A DNA stretch of 60,316 nt from a virus, in IMG/VR virus record IMGVR_UViG_3300047551_002696, positions 1 to 60,316 of that record, one strand, 5' to 3'. Both the position numbers and the translations under genes were made by a program. Numbering within the stretch: position 1 is the first letter of the stretch; each line of letters opens with the position of its first letter. Below, in pieces: positions 34,741 through 43,624 of the stretch. The notes below the pieces were generated by a model. The model did no database searches. It was not told the DNA's origin and saw only the letters and a list, made by a program, of their open reading frames with translations.

Positions 34741-37700
34741 ATGCCTAGTTTCATCAATAAGCAGACTACTCTTGACCTTAATGGTCCTGTTCTATCTTTC
34801 ACAACTCACCCATCCTCTGTTTCTGCTTGTACAAGCGGTATAGTAACTTTTGTTGGTATTGCAACTGCAACTTTTCCATCTCAAGATCCCCCAAACCCTG
34901 CTACAGGAACTGGGTACATTTCATACAGATGGCACTGGGAAGGATATGGAGAATTAAGTGATGGAGATTTGCAAGGAACAACTATTGTTGGTTCCGCAAC
35001 AACAACATTAACACTTTCCGGTATTTCAAGCACTGTTCTTTTTAATAACTCTAAGTTTTTTTTAAGAGCTGATTACATTCCATCTGCATATGTTGTTTCG
35101 GGATCAGATGTTACTGCTGGAACTGCTAGATCTACTGGTAATGCTGTAAATGATCCTAAAGATTCTGATGTTGCAACATTAAATGTTTTTCCCGATATTG
35201 AGATTAAGACTCAACCGGGAATGGCGGTTAGCACAACACCATTGACACAATATGCATCTTTAAGAATAACGGATAATCTTGGAAATTCTTCTATAGTTGA
35301 TACTTTTCAACTTTCTTCATATTCTAATTTTATTAGTGGAAGAGAATATACTATTGTTTCGAATATAGATTTAAGGGCAAAAATATATGCAGTTGGTGGT
35401 GGCGGAGGAACATCAACTAGTTTCGGGAGAATTGTTGTTGGAGGATCGGGTGGAGCCGCACAGGGAGAAGTTAATATTTTAGCGAATAAAGATTATAAAA
35501 TTATTGTTGGAGGTGGATCTAATAGTGGAACTGCTGGATATGGTGGAGGTGGTAATGGTAATGGTGGCGGTGGTGGTGGTGGATATACGGGATTATTCAT
35601 ATCTTCAATATCTCAAGAAAATGCTATTTTAATTGCCGGTGGGGGTGGAGGAGGTGCTAACGATCCGGCTACTGGTGGTGATGGCGGTGATTTAATTGGA
35701 AAAAATGCTGGAAATGCTCCTGGAAGGGGAGGAACTGGAGGAACTCAGACAGCAGGAGGATCTGGTTATGGACCTGGATCAGCACTTCAAGGTGGATCTG
35801 GGGCAGGTGGTGGTGGTGGTGGATATTTTGGTGGAGCTGGAGGAACTCCTTTTAGTGGATGCTGTGCTGATGGAGCAGGTGGAGGGGGATCTGGATATTT
35901 ACATCCATACTTAGTTACTGAAGGATCTTTTAGTTCATCTGGAAGTGCTGGAGGTGGGTCTCCGGAAAAAAATGGATCATTTAAGATTGAATTTTTAGAG
36001 ACGATAATACAATCATCAGCAGACAAAATTGCTGCTCAAGGATCTACTGCATATTTTCACGTAGAAGCATCAACAAGTGATATAACTCAGGGGGATGTTT
36101 CTTATCAATGGCAGTTAAATGAAGTTGATCTTGTTGATGGTATTAACACATTATCTATTCCTAAAAATAATAACGAATACACAAGTGATGCTTTATTAAG
36201 AATTCCTTTATGGGATAAAAATTCTGGATCTCTTGTTCTTGAAGACCTTACTAATTTTGCAAATACAGTAACTGCAAGCAATCTTTCTTGGGTATCGGGA
36301 ACTGGAAAGTTTTATAATGGGTATGCAAATTTTTCTTCAAACTCTTTTATTGATTTAAGACCATTATCAGACTTTAACTTTGGATATGGAGATTTCACAG
36401 TAGAAACTTGGGTTTATTTTACTCAAACTGGATATAATGATATTTTTTCTACAGGAACTTATGGGCAAAATCAGTTTTCGATTAGAAAAAATAAAGATTC
36501 TCAATTAGTAGATTCTCCGGGTTCAGAGCAACTTGAAGTTTATTATGGGTCAACTATCATTGCATCTGGTGGACAATTTAATTTGAATACTTGGCATCAT
36601 ATTGCTGTAACTAGACAAGCTCCTTTCACGGCAAATAATGGTAGGGGGGAATCTAGGATTAGACTGTTTATTGATGGAATTCAAGTTGCCAGTGCAGTTT
36701 TTGATGGTAATATCAGAGCAACAGATGTTAAGATTGGAAGAACTCCAGGAAACACCTATAATATGGTTGGAAGAATGCAAGACTTTCAAGTATATGCTAG
36801 TGCTAGATATACTTCAAACTTTATACCATCAAATATTGCATTAGTTGATAAAAGATTGGTATTGTCTCTTCCTTTGTGGGATAATGGAACCGGAACATTA
36901 AATCTAACAGATCTATCAAACAATCCAAAATCAATAACTCCAGGATCTACATGGGGAAGATCTCCTTCATGGATAAAAAATGTAGGAAAGTTTTATGGTG
37001 GATCTGCATTTTTTGATGGATATTCTTATTTAAACCTGCCAATTAGTAATGATTTTGATTTTGGAACAGGAGATTTTACTATAGAATTATGGTTTAATCC
37101 CCAAAAGGGATTAAGAACAGATTCTGGAAGTTTTGGTGGAGTTGGTGGATGGGAAGTTTTAGTTAATGCTGGTGGTGGAGTTTATTTTCAAGAAAATAAT
37201 AGGGGTGGTGGAACTTGGTTTGCTCTTTCCAGAAGTACTCCATTAAATGATTCATCTGCAGCAACGTTTTATCTTGCTGATCATGCAAGTTATACATCTA
37301 TAGGACAAACTACTTTAGAAGTTAATAAATGGTATCATCTTGCACTTTCAAGAAATTCTTCTGATGTTAAATTTTTTGTAAATGGCAGGTTAGTTCAATC
37401 AACTCCAATTAGTAATTGGAGTAATCAAAAATTTGGTGGATTAAACGTTGGTTATATTGGGGTTGAACATTGGGGCGGTTATCATGAAAGGGGGTATTAT
37501 TTCCCATTCTGCTATATGCAGGATTTAAGAATTTATAAAGGTGTTGCAAAATACACTAATCCATTTACACCCGATGAAACTTCTATGGTTACTGGATTTT
37601 CTGAAACAGTAACTGTTGAAACCGAAGTTTCTGGATCTCAAACACCAGATCTTTCCATTTCTTTACCAAATGTTTCTAAAAACTTAGTAAGAGCAAAAAT

Positions 37701-39183
37701 TTCTCATCCAACTGCATGTAATTCGCCAGTATATTCGAATACTATTCAATTTGATGTTGTTTCCTCTATTAATCGTGCAGTTGTTGAAGTTGAATATTAT
37801 CAACCCAATTCAACAATTGCTGTTTTAAAAGAATTCGATTTAAAAAATATTAATTATACCGTTACATCAGACATAATAGATTCTGATACTATTTGTTTTT
37901 ACGCAAAGGACAGAGATTTGTACGTTGAGATGGATATGTACGCAGCTAAGGGATCTGATTCTGGCAAATATGTTGGTGGGGAAGGTGGATACTCAAAGAT
38001 AAGATTTACTATGAAAAAAAATGAAGAGTTCATTCTTAAGGGGATAAAAACAAAAACTGCACTTTATCTTTATAGAAAGGGTCAATTAATTGCTTGTGTG
38101 GGACAAGGTGGTAGTTCTGGTAGTGGTGGTAATGGTGGACGAGGTGGTGGAGTTGGAGTTTCCGGTGAAAATGGATTTGGAAAATTGCCAGGAAATGGTG
38201 GCGTTAGTATTTCTTCAGGACAACTTTCTGGTAATGGAATTTTTGGATCATCTTCAACGGCAACACTAATATACCCAGAAGATTCAAAAGCTTCTATTAG
38301 AAATGGTGGAAGAACTATTTCTTGCACTAAAGGTGTATATTGGAGGCAACAAGGAAAAGCGTCTTGTCAGGATCTTGGAAATGTTAAATTCAAATTATCT
38401 GATGGAACTGAAGTTACAAACAGTGCATCCATTCAACGTGGATTTAAGGATGGTTATGGAATAAATCAAACTGCTGGAAAAGGAGATTTTTATGGTGGAA
38501 ACGGTGGAAATGGCGCTACTGGTGGTTCTGGTGGTTCTGATGGTTCTGGTGGTGGCGGTGGATCAGGATATACTGATACATCTGTTACTGTAATTAATTC
38601 TACACTTGGTGGTAATAATTCATCACTAACTAAGGTAGTTTTAAAATTATACGAAGTTCTTCAGGATTTTTATATTGATGATAAAGGAAGAATTTTAGTT
38701 TTATCAGTAGCAACTCCCGGAAAAGATCCTAGAACTCTCACTAAAACAACAGGAAGAGTTCTTCCAGGGACAGATAGTTGTATTGATGATATCAGATGGC
38801 AGAGATTCCTCGATCTTGCTTTAACACAAGATTATCGTTTGACTGCTACCATTGATGGTGGAAAAGCTTCTACAAAAGCTCTTCCATTTAATATTAGAAG
38901 AATGATTAATGCGAATAGTATTCCCTTGAAGAGGAGCCTAACGGACTGGGAAAATACAAATTATGGATATCTTCTTTTAGCTTTAGCGTGGGATGAAACT
39001 AATATTGGTGGTGCTAGAGGGTATGGTGGTGATTATTCTATTTTATCATATGCTCCTGGATCCTATTATTTTGGATACTATGGAGAATCTAGCAATGCAT
39101 TTTTTGATGAAAGTCGGGGTATATATGGATATACTACAGCAAATTATTGGATACTACCACCAGGAGTTCCAGATTTCCCATAG
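34741..39183 (+). CDS. Large adhesin-like protein with two LamG-type lectin folds and glycine-rich segments
   Basis: 1480 residues. An Ig-like N-terminal part is followed by a glycine-rich block at about 218-406 (GGGGTSTSFG, GGNGNGGGGGGGYTG). Two concanavalin/LamG-like domains lie near 548-690 (GDFTVETWVYFTQTG, NTWHHIAVTRQ, IRLFIDGIQVASAVFDG) and 773-955 (GDFTIELWFNPQKG, NKWYHLALSRN, VKFFVNGRLV). A second set of Gly-rich stretches (about 1118-1160 and 1251-1278) precedes an aromatic C-terminus (SYYFGYYGESS, YWILPPG). LamG domains commonly bind glycans, so this is probably a receptor-binding fibre. The start follows AGGTAAAAAGTA after the previous stop. Confidence 0.7.
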   Translation: MPSFINKQTTLDLNGPVLSFTTHPSSVSACTSGIVTFVGIATATFPSQDPPNPATGTGYISYRWHWEGYGELSDGDLQGTTIVGSATTTLTLSGISSTVLFNNSKFFLRADYIPSAYVVSGSDVTAGTARSTGNAVNDPKDSDVATLNVFPDIEIKTQPGMAVSTTPLTQYASLRITDNLGNSSIVDTFQLSSYSNFISGREYTIVSNIDLRAKIYAVGGGGGTSTSFGRIVVGGSGGAAQGEVNILANKDYKIIVGGGSNSGTAGYGGGGNGNGGGGGGGYTGLFISSISQENAILIAGGGGGGANDPATGGDGGDLIGKNAGNAPGRGGTGGTQTAGGSGYGPGSALQGGSGAGGGGGGYFGGAGGTPFSGCCADGAGGGGSGYLHPYLVTEGSFSSSGSAGGGSPEKNGSFKIEFLETIIQSSADKIAAQGSTAYFHVEASTSDITQGDVSYQWQLNEVDLVDGINTLSIPKNNNEYTSDALLRIPLWDKNSGSLVLEDLTNFANTVTASNLSWVSGTGKFYNGYANFSSNSFIDLRPLSDFNFGYGDFTVETWVYFTQTGYNDIFSTGTYGQNQFSIRKNKDSQLVDSPGSEQLEVYYGSTIIASGGQFNLNTWHHIAVTRQAPFTANNGRGESRIRLFIDGIQVASAVFDGNIRATDVKIGRTPGNTYNMVGRMQDFQVYASARYTSNFIPSNIALVDKRLVLSLPLWDNGTGTLNLTDLSNNPKSITPGSTWGRSPSWIKNVGKFYGGSAFFDGYSYLNLPISNDFDFGTGDFTIELWFNPQKGLRTDSGSFGGVGGWEVLVNAGGGVYFQENNRGGGTWFALSRSTPLNDSSAATFYLADHASYTSIGQTTLEVNKWYHLALSRNSSDVKFFVNGRLVQSTPISNWSNQKFGGLNVGYIGVEHWGGYHERGYYFPFCYMQDLRIYKGVAKYTNPFTPDETSMVTGFSETVTVETEVSGSQTPDLSISLPNVSKNLVRAKISHPTACNSPVYSNTIQFDVVSSINRAVVEVEYYQPNSTIAVLKEFDLKNINYTVTSDIIDSDTICFYAKDRDLYVEMDMYAAKGSDSGKYVGGEGGYSKIRFTMKKNEEFILKGIKTKTALYLYRKGQLIACVGQGGSSGSGGNGGRGGGVGVSGENGFGKLPGNGGVSISSGQLSGNGIFGSSSTATLIYPEDSKASIRNGGRTISCTKGVYWRQQGKASCQDLGNVKFKLSDGTEVTNSASIQRGFKDGYGINQTAGKGDFYGGNGGNGATGGSGGSDGSGGGGGSGYTDTSVTVINSTLGGNNSSLTKVVLKLYEVLQDFYIDDKGRILVLSVATPGKDPRTLTKTTGRVLPGTDSCIDDIRWQRFLDLALTQDYRLTATIDGGKASTKALPFNIRRMINANSIPLKRSLTDWENTNYGYLLLALAWDETNIGGARGYGGDYSILSYAPGSYYFGYYGESSNAFFDESRGIYGYTTANYWILPPGVPDFP

Positions 39184-39185
39184 AC

Positions 39186-39193
39186 TATAAATA
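39186..39193 (+). promoter_or_regulatory. T4-type late promoter
   Basis: Exact TATAAATA three bases after the previous stop, 30 bases before the ATG at 39224, with a GGGGTGGAGAG purine stretch as ribosome-binding site. Confidence 0.7.
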
Positions 39194-39223
39194 GTAAAAA
39201 GTAGGGGTGGAGAGTGAAACCCA

Positions 39224-41146
39224 ATGTCCATCAATAAGAACTTTGTAGTAAAGAACGGGTTTGAAGTTAATACCGATCTTGTACTAGCAGACGCATCAAC
39301 AAAGCGAGTTGGTATTGCAACTACACAACCAAGACATACTCTTGATGTTGCTGGTGGAATTGGAGTTACGAATCTTTATACATCTGGCATTGCTACCTTT
39401 GCAAATCAATTTTATGTAAGAAGCAATTCAAACACTGTTCTATCTGCTTTGGGTGTTGGTGGTTCTGTTGGTATCGGAACTGCTCTTCCAGCATATTTGT
39501 TGGATATTCGTTCTCCAGTTTCAACAGGTCAAACAGCACTTTATGTTAAAGGCGATGTTAGATTGACTGGTGATTTATTGGTTGATGACCTTACTATTGA
39601 TATTGGTAATTTTAATAACTTAACTATTGATGATACACTATATGTAACTGGAATCACCACTCTTAGAAATAATGTAAATGTTGGTGGCGTTACAACAACA
39701 AGACATCTTCAGGTTATTGGTGTTTCTACAGTAGCATCTTTATTTGCTTCTGGTATTACTACTATTACTAACAATCTTAATGTTGCTGGTGTAACTACAT
39801 CACAACATTTGAGAGTCACGGGAGTTTCTACAGTAGCATCTTTATTTGCTTCTGGTATTACTACTATTACTAATAATCTTAATGTTGCTGGTGTAACTAC
39901 ATCACAGCATTTGCAAGTCATTGGTGTTTCTACAGTAGCATCTTTATTTGCTTCTGGTATTACTACTATTACTAACAATCTTAATGTTGCTGGTGTAACT
40001 ACATCACAACATTTAAGGGTCACCGGTGTTTCTACCATTGGCACTGGAGTTACAATTACTTCAGGTGGTAACATTAATGCAATTTCTGGTGTTATTACTG
40101 CAACTTCTTTTGTTGGATCTGGTGCAAGTTTAACTGGTAATGCAAGAAATTTAACTGCAACTATTGGTGTTGGGACAACTGGTGGTGTTGTTGGGTATGC
40201 AGTTTCATTTATTAATTTTATTGGACCATCAATATCTACCGCATATTATAACAGTAATGCTGGTATTGCAACGATCTTCTTTATTGGAGAAAGAGGCAAT
40301 GTTAGTATGTCTGTTACTAGCGTTGCTCCAAGTGTAGGTGTTCAAGCCGGCGATCTTTGGTTCAATATTGATGATGGACGCACTTACCTATATTATGATG
40401 AAGCATTAGTTGGGGCAGGTGCAGATGCATATTGGGTTGATGCGTCTCCATTTAATGTTGGCATTCTAACAGAAGTTTCCTTGTCATTTGTTCCTGGAAG
40501 TGCAGCAAGTCCAAGTTGGTATTTTGATAACAGCGCAACAACTGGAGTATTCTCTCCAACAGCAGGTCAAATTACTTTTGTTTCTGCTGGATCTTCAGTT
40601 CTTAATATCAATTCTGGTGTTTCTACGTTTAATTCAAATTTAGTTGTTGCTGGGGTAACAACTTCAAGACATCTTCAGATTGTTGGATTTACTACAATTG
40701 TTAATGAAAGTGTAACTGGAGTTTCTACAATTGCAACTCTTGCGGTTTCTGGTGTTACAACTACACAGCATCTTCAAGTTACTGGAGTTACAACAGCGGT
40801 TAACGTAAGTGCGTCTGGCATTACTACATCAGCAACTCTTGTAGTTTCTGGTGTTGCAACAGCACAACATCTTCGGATTATTGGAGTCACAACCGTATCC
40901 AATATTGCTATTTCTGGTATTGCTACTGTTGGGTCTTCTGTAACAATAAATGCATCTGGTATTAATGCACCAACAGGTATTATTACTGCAACTGAATTTG
41001 ATGTTTCTGGATCTACTAATACATTTAATTCTTCTGGTGTAAATATTACTGGCATTATTACAGCATCTTCTGATATTAAAATTGGAACGAAATCGGTTTC
41101 TACTGTGGGTAGATCTGTTGCAATGTCAATTATTTTTGGTGCATAA
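39224..41146 (+). CDS. Repetitive tail-fibre protein (GVTT/QHL repeats)
   Basis: 640 residues. The N-terminal 50 residues (MSINKNFVVKNGFEVNTDLVLADAS) form an attachment domain, followed by VGIATTQPRHTLDVAGG, as in T4-type distal fibres. Residues about 165-270 are three nearly identical 34-residue repeats containing GVSTVASLFASGITT and NNLNVAGVTTSQHL. A globular insert (SVAPSVGVQAGDLWFNIDDGRTYLYYDE, then YWVDASPF, at about 365-410) resembles the GDLWxNxxxGxxYxW modules of phage fibres. A second set of looser repeats follows. It ends abruptly in SVAMSIIFGA. It was probably shaped by repeat expansion and exchange with neighbouring fibre genes. Confidence 0.75.
   Translation: MSINKNFVVKNGFEVNTDLVLADASTKRVGIATTQPRHTLDVAGGIGVTNLYTSGIATFANQFYVRSNSNTVLSALGVGGSVGIGTALPAYLLDIRSPVSTGQTALYVKGDVRLTGDLLVDDLTIDIGNFNNLTIDDTLYVTGITTLRNNVNVGGVTTTRHLQVIGVSTVASLFASGITTITNNLNVAGVTTSQHLRVTGVSTVASLFASGITTITNNLNVAGVTTSQHLQVIGVSTVASLFASGITTITNNLNVAGVTTSQHLRVTGVSTIGTGVTITSGGNINAISGVITATSFVGSGASLTGNARNLTATIGVGTTGGVVGYAVSFINFIGPSISTAYYNSNAGIATIFFIGERGNVSMSVTSVAPSVGVQAGDLWFNIDDGRTYLYYDEALVGAGADAYWVDASPFNVGILTEVSLSFVPGSAASPSWYFDNSATTGVFSPTAGQITFVSAGSSVLNINSGVSTFNSNLVVAGVTTSRHLQIVGFTTIVNESVTGVSTIATLAVSGVTTTQHLQVTGVTTAVNVSASGITTSATLVVSGVATAQHLRIIGVTTVSNIAISGIATVGSSVTINASGINAPTGIITATEFDVSGSTNTFNSSGVNITGIITASSDIKIGTKSVSTVGRSVAMSIIFGA
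39721..40026 (+). repeat. Three tandem 102-bp repeats in the fibre gene
   Basis: Units start at 39721, 39823 and 39925 (a fourth, diverged start is at 40027). They differ by only a few bases, mostly at QHL(Q/R)V(I/T). The unit keeps frame (34 codons), so copy number can change without breaking the protein. Confidence 0.9.
40745..40797 (+). repeat. 53-bp direct repeat shared with 45210-45262
   Basis: Identical over 53 bases to 45210-45262 in a different fibre gene 4.5 kb away. It encodes VSGVTTTQHLQVTGVTTA in both, in the same frame. Confidence 0.85.
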
Positions 41147-41151
41147 ATCTT

Positions 41152-41159
41152 TATAAATA
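41152..41159 (+). promoter_or_regulatory. T4-type late promoter
   Basis: Exact TATAAATA just after the fibre stop and 22 bases before the ATG at 41182. AAAGAGG follows as ribosome-binding site. Confidence 0.7.
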
Positions 41160-41181
41160 TTACAAAGAGGTATTGTAAGAA

Positions 41182-41556
41182 ATGGCTGCTCCAAATATTG
41201 TTAATGTTTCAACTATTACAGGTGTTACAACATTTGTAAGTGGAATCAGTACTTTAACTCCTACTATAATTATTTCTAATGCTGCTGCTAGTAATAGTGT
41301 ATTAAAACTTAACACCGTAATGGCAGCAAACAGAACAGCATCCACTGCAATTATTACTCTTAAGATTTTTGATGGAGCGGCTGGAGCTGGATCATCAGTT
41401 TCAATTGGATCTTCAATTTCAGTTCCATCTGGATCAACATTAATACTTATTGGAAAAGATAGTCCAATTTACATAGAAGAAAATCGTTCTATTGGAATTA
41501 TTGGCATAACAACTTCAGCATTTGACGTTACTGCTTCATATGAAGCTATTAGTTGA
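41182..41556 (+). CDS. Small jelly-roll-like virion protein (family member 1)
   Basis: 124 residues, Ser/Thr/Ile-rich and without Cys. SISVPSGSTLILIGKDSPIYI followed by IGIIGITTSAFDVTASYE suggests an all-beta domain. It resembles the proteins at 45660 (133 aa) and 56673 (113 aa) in layout: a VTxxTGVxT start, an NTVxxANRT-like centre, a long strand before a D/E-containing turn, then a final I/V-rich strand. All three lie beside fibre genes, so it is probably a small head or tail decoration or fibre-associated protein. No family name can be given. Confidence 0.6.
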   Translation: MAAPNIVNVSTITGVTTFVSGISTLTPTIIISNAAASNSVLKLNTVMAANRTASTAIITLKIFDGAAGAGSSVSIGSSISVPSGSTLILIGKDSPIYIEENRSIGIIGITTSAFDVTASYEAIS

Positions 41557-41574
41557 AAATAGCGGGATAAAAAA

Positions 41575-42510
41575 ATGACAAAACATATAGGTAATCGTGT
41601 TGGGTACGCAGTTAGTTTTTATTCTGCAGGTGGTGTCTTTAATTTGTTTTCCCAAAACTATTTTGCCACCCTATCTACTCTTACTGCTACTGGTGGGACT
41701 TTGCTTACTCCTGGGAACGGACAAGCATATCATGTTTTCACGTCACCTGGAACTTTTGATGTAATATCTGGAAGTACAGGTGCTGATTATCTTGTTGTTG
41801 GTGGTGGAGGAGCTGGTGGAATTTTTCCAAGTGGTAACAGCAGTGGTGGTGGAGGATCTGGTGGATTTAGAACAGGTTCAATATCAATAGTTCCTGGACC
41901 ATATTCAGTTACGATTGGTGCTGGTGGATTATCCAACTCAGCCAGTGGAAATACATCAACTTTTCATACAATAACCTCGGCTGGAGGTGGAGGAGGATCT
42001 CCAACGTATACTAGTGCAGGAAATCCGGGAGGTTCTGGAGGCGGTGGTGGTGGTGCTGGTAATTATGCTGGAGGAACAGGAAACACTCCACCGGTAACAC
42101 CACCACAAGGAAATCCCGGAGGAGCTGGAAATCCAGCCGGCGGAAATAGTGGAAATTCTGGTGGAGGGGGTGGAGCTGGCGCAGCGGGATCTAATGGAGA
42201 TTTTCCAGGAAGTGGTCCAGGTGGTGTTGGACTGCCAGCATTTTCTGGAGATCCTGGTGTTCCTCCTGCTTATGGAACACCGGGACCAACAGCAGGTAGA
42301 TGGTTTGCAGGTGGCGGCGGTGGTGGTCATTATGGTGCAACTCCAACCACATATCCTCGTGGAGGTGCTGGAGGTGGAGGAGATGGCATACCCGGAGTAG
42401 GAGCTGTACCCAATGGTACTGCAAACACCGGTGGTGGAGGAGGAGGGGCTCAAGGTCCGACTGCAGGAACTGGGGGTTCAGGTATTGTTATTATTCGTTA
42501 TCCATTCTAA
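41575..42510 (+). CDS. Glycine-rich adhesin-like fibre-tip protein 1
   Basis: 311 residues. A 70-residue non-repetitive head ends in YHVFTSPGTFDVISGS, followed by DYLVVGGGGAGG and more than 200 residues of Gly-rich sequence. It closes with SGIVIIRYPF. The same head and end flank the Gly-rich proteins at 46064 and 48509, and more loosely 47029. Long Gly runs in phage fibre-tip proteins are known to pack as polyglycine-II helices in adhesins such as those of T4-like phages, exposing loops to the receptor. Contains T175-PPQGNPGG, matching a motif in two paralogues. No enzyme motif is seen. It is followed by a virion protein gene and three oxygenase genes. Confidence 0.7.
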   Translation: MTKHIGNRVGYAVSFYSAGGVFNLFSQNYFATLSTLTATGGTLLTPGNGQAYHVFTSPGTFDVISGSTGADYLVVGGGGAGGIFPSGNSSGGGGSGGFRTGSISIVPGPYSVTIGAGGLSNSASGNTSTFHTITSAGGGGGSPTYTSAGNPGGSGGGGGGAGNYAGGTGNTPPVTPPQGNPGGAGNPAGGNSGNSGGGGGAGAAGSNGDFPGSGPGGVGLPAFSGDPGVPPAYGTPGPTAGRWFAGGGGGGHYGATPTTYPRGGAGGGGDGIPGVGAVPNGTANTGGGGGGAQGPTAGTGGSGIVIIRYPF

Positions 42511-42533
42511 AATATAATATAGGAAGACTGCAT

Positions 42534-42932
42534 ATGGCACATTACGCAAGAGTTAATAAAGACAGTGTAGTTATTTACGTAACTCCAATTCCAAATGAAA
42601 TGATCACTGATGTAAATGGAGTAGAACATGAAGAGTGGGCTTTTAAACACCTATATGAAACTATTCCAGATTCTTTAGGTGACAAATGGATTCAAACTTC
42701 ATATCATGGAAATTTTAGAGTTCGTGGTGCATCTCTTGGAATGATCTATAATAAAGAACTTGATGCGTTTATGTTCCCCAAACCTTATCCTTCATGGATT
42801 CTCAATCAAGAAACTGTGGATTGGGAATCTCCCATAGGTCCCGCACCAGAACTTACTCAAGAACAAATTAAGTCCAGAAGTTATTATGAATGGAATGAAG
42901 AAAATCAAGAGTGGGTTTTAAAAACTGCATAA
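42534..42932 (+). CDS. Cyanophage MAHYA-type small protein (copy 1)
   Basis: The ATG at 42534 follows TAGGAAG. A longer frame running back into the Gly-rich gene is rejected. The 132 residues begin MAHYARVNKDSVVIYVTPIPNE and contain WIQTSYHGNFRVRGASLGMIYN, then LDAFMFPKPYPSWILNQET, the signature of a small protein recalled from many marine cyanophages (KQTSYNGNFR, FxxPKPxPSWxLN). It ends in a WNEENQEWVL unit. The function is not established; it is probably a virion component. A longer paralogue lies at 50804. Confidence 0.65.
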   Translation: MAHYARVNKDSVVIYVTPIPNEMITDVNGVEHEEWAFKHLYETIPDSLGDKWIQTSYHGNFRVRGASLGMIYNKELDAFMFPKPYPSWILNQETVDWESPIGPAPELTQEQIKSRSYYEWNEENQEWVLKTA

Positions 42933-42936
42933 ACAA

Positions 42937-42965
42937 TAGACAGTTTTTAGAAGATCATATATAAT
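42937..42965 (+). promoter_or_regulatory. sigma70-type promoter before the first oxygenase gene
   Basis: TAGACA (42937-42942; five of six matches to TTGACA), 17 bp, TATAAT (42960-42965, perfect). The ATG lies 23 bases further on, so the leader is short. This is the only such pair I noticed in the fibre region, and neighbouring genes carry late motifs instead. Confidence 0.6.
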
Positions 42966-42988
42966 GAAACTGAGTATATTATTCCCAT

Positions 42989-43609
42989 ATGGCATTTCAA
43001 TCAATTTGGTATTTTTCAGATCTACCAGAAGATGTGGTAGGTATTATTGAGCGAGACCTCACAGAAAAATTTGATCAACAAATGGCAGACTCCAGACTTC
43101 ATGGAGATGCACTAAACAAAGAAAAAAGAAACTCACAAAATGCCTGGATTCCCACTACACATTGGGTAGGTGGATTTGTTTGGCATTACATTGAAAGAGC
43201 AAATAGAGAAAACTTCCTTTATGATCTTCGTTGTATTGACGGAGAATCAATGCAGTTCACAAAATATAGTGAAGGTCAATTCTATGGTTGGCACAACGAT
43301 GCTGGACTTGCAACACAATATAAACCAGTAAGTGTTGGCAATCGTCAAGATGGTCTTGCCCAAGATTTTCTCAATGAAAAAATTGAGATGGTAAGAAAGC
43401 TTTCTTTTGTGGTTCAGCTCTCTGACCCCGATGACTATGAAGGTGGCAATCTTCAATTACTTGATGAAGCAGGTAAATCATATTTTGCCCCAAGAAAGCG
43501 AGGTACAGTTATTCTTTTTGATTCCCGAACACAACACAGAGTTCTTAAAGTAACCAAAGGAGTTCGTAAGAGTCTTGTTGGTTGGACGGTTGGACCTCGT
43601 TGGAAGTGA
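42989..43609 (+). CDS. 2-oxoglutarate/Fe(II) oxygenase (PiuC/prolyl hydroxylase type)
   Basis: 206 residues. The double-stranded beta-helix motif is complete: His102-Asn-Asp104 (FYGWHNDAG), His183 (TQHRVL) and Arg193 (GVRKSLVGWTVGP), with YEGGNLQLLDE and RGTVILFDSR between. This is the layout of PiuC and prolyl-4-hydroxylase-like enzymes, which use Fe(II), O2 and 2-oxoglutarate to hydroxylate proteins or small molecules. The substrate is unknown. It has its own host-type promoter and is followed after 15 bases by a second oxygenase-like gene. No signal peptide, so cytoplasmic. Confidence 0.88.
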   Translation: MAFQSIWYFSDLPEDVVGIIERDLTEKFDQQMADSRLHGDALNKEKRNSQNAWIPTTHWVGGFVWHYIERANRENFLYDLRCIDGESMQFTKYSEGQFYGWHNDAGLATQYKPVSVGNRQDGLAQDFLNEKIEMVRKLSFVVQLSDPDDYEGGNLQLLDEAGKSYFAPRKRGTVILFDSRTQHRVLKVTKGVRKSLVGWTVGPRWK

Positions 43610-43624
43610 TGGAGGTATAGTAAA

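Noticed and set aside
39721-40026. CRISPR-like spacing of repeats
   Set aside because: The repeats are contiguous 102-bp coding units without unique spacers and lie in one long reading frame.
42431-42449. Possible G-quadruplex in the GGTGGTGGAGGAGGAGGGG stretch
   Set aside because: It is explained by runs of glycine codons and offers at best weak two-layer quadruplexes. Many similar stretches occur in all Gly-rich genes.
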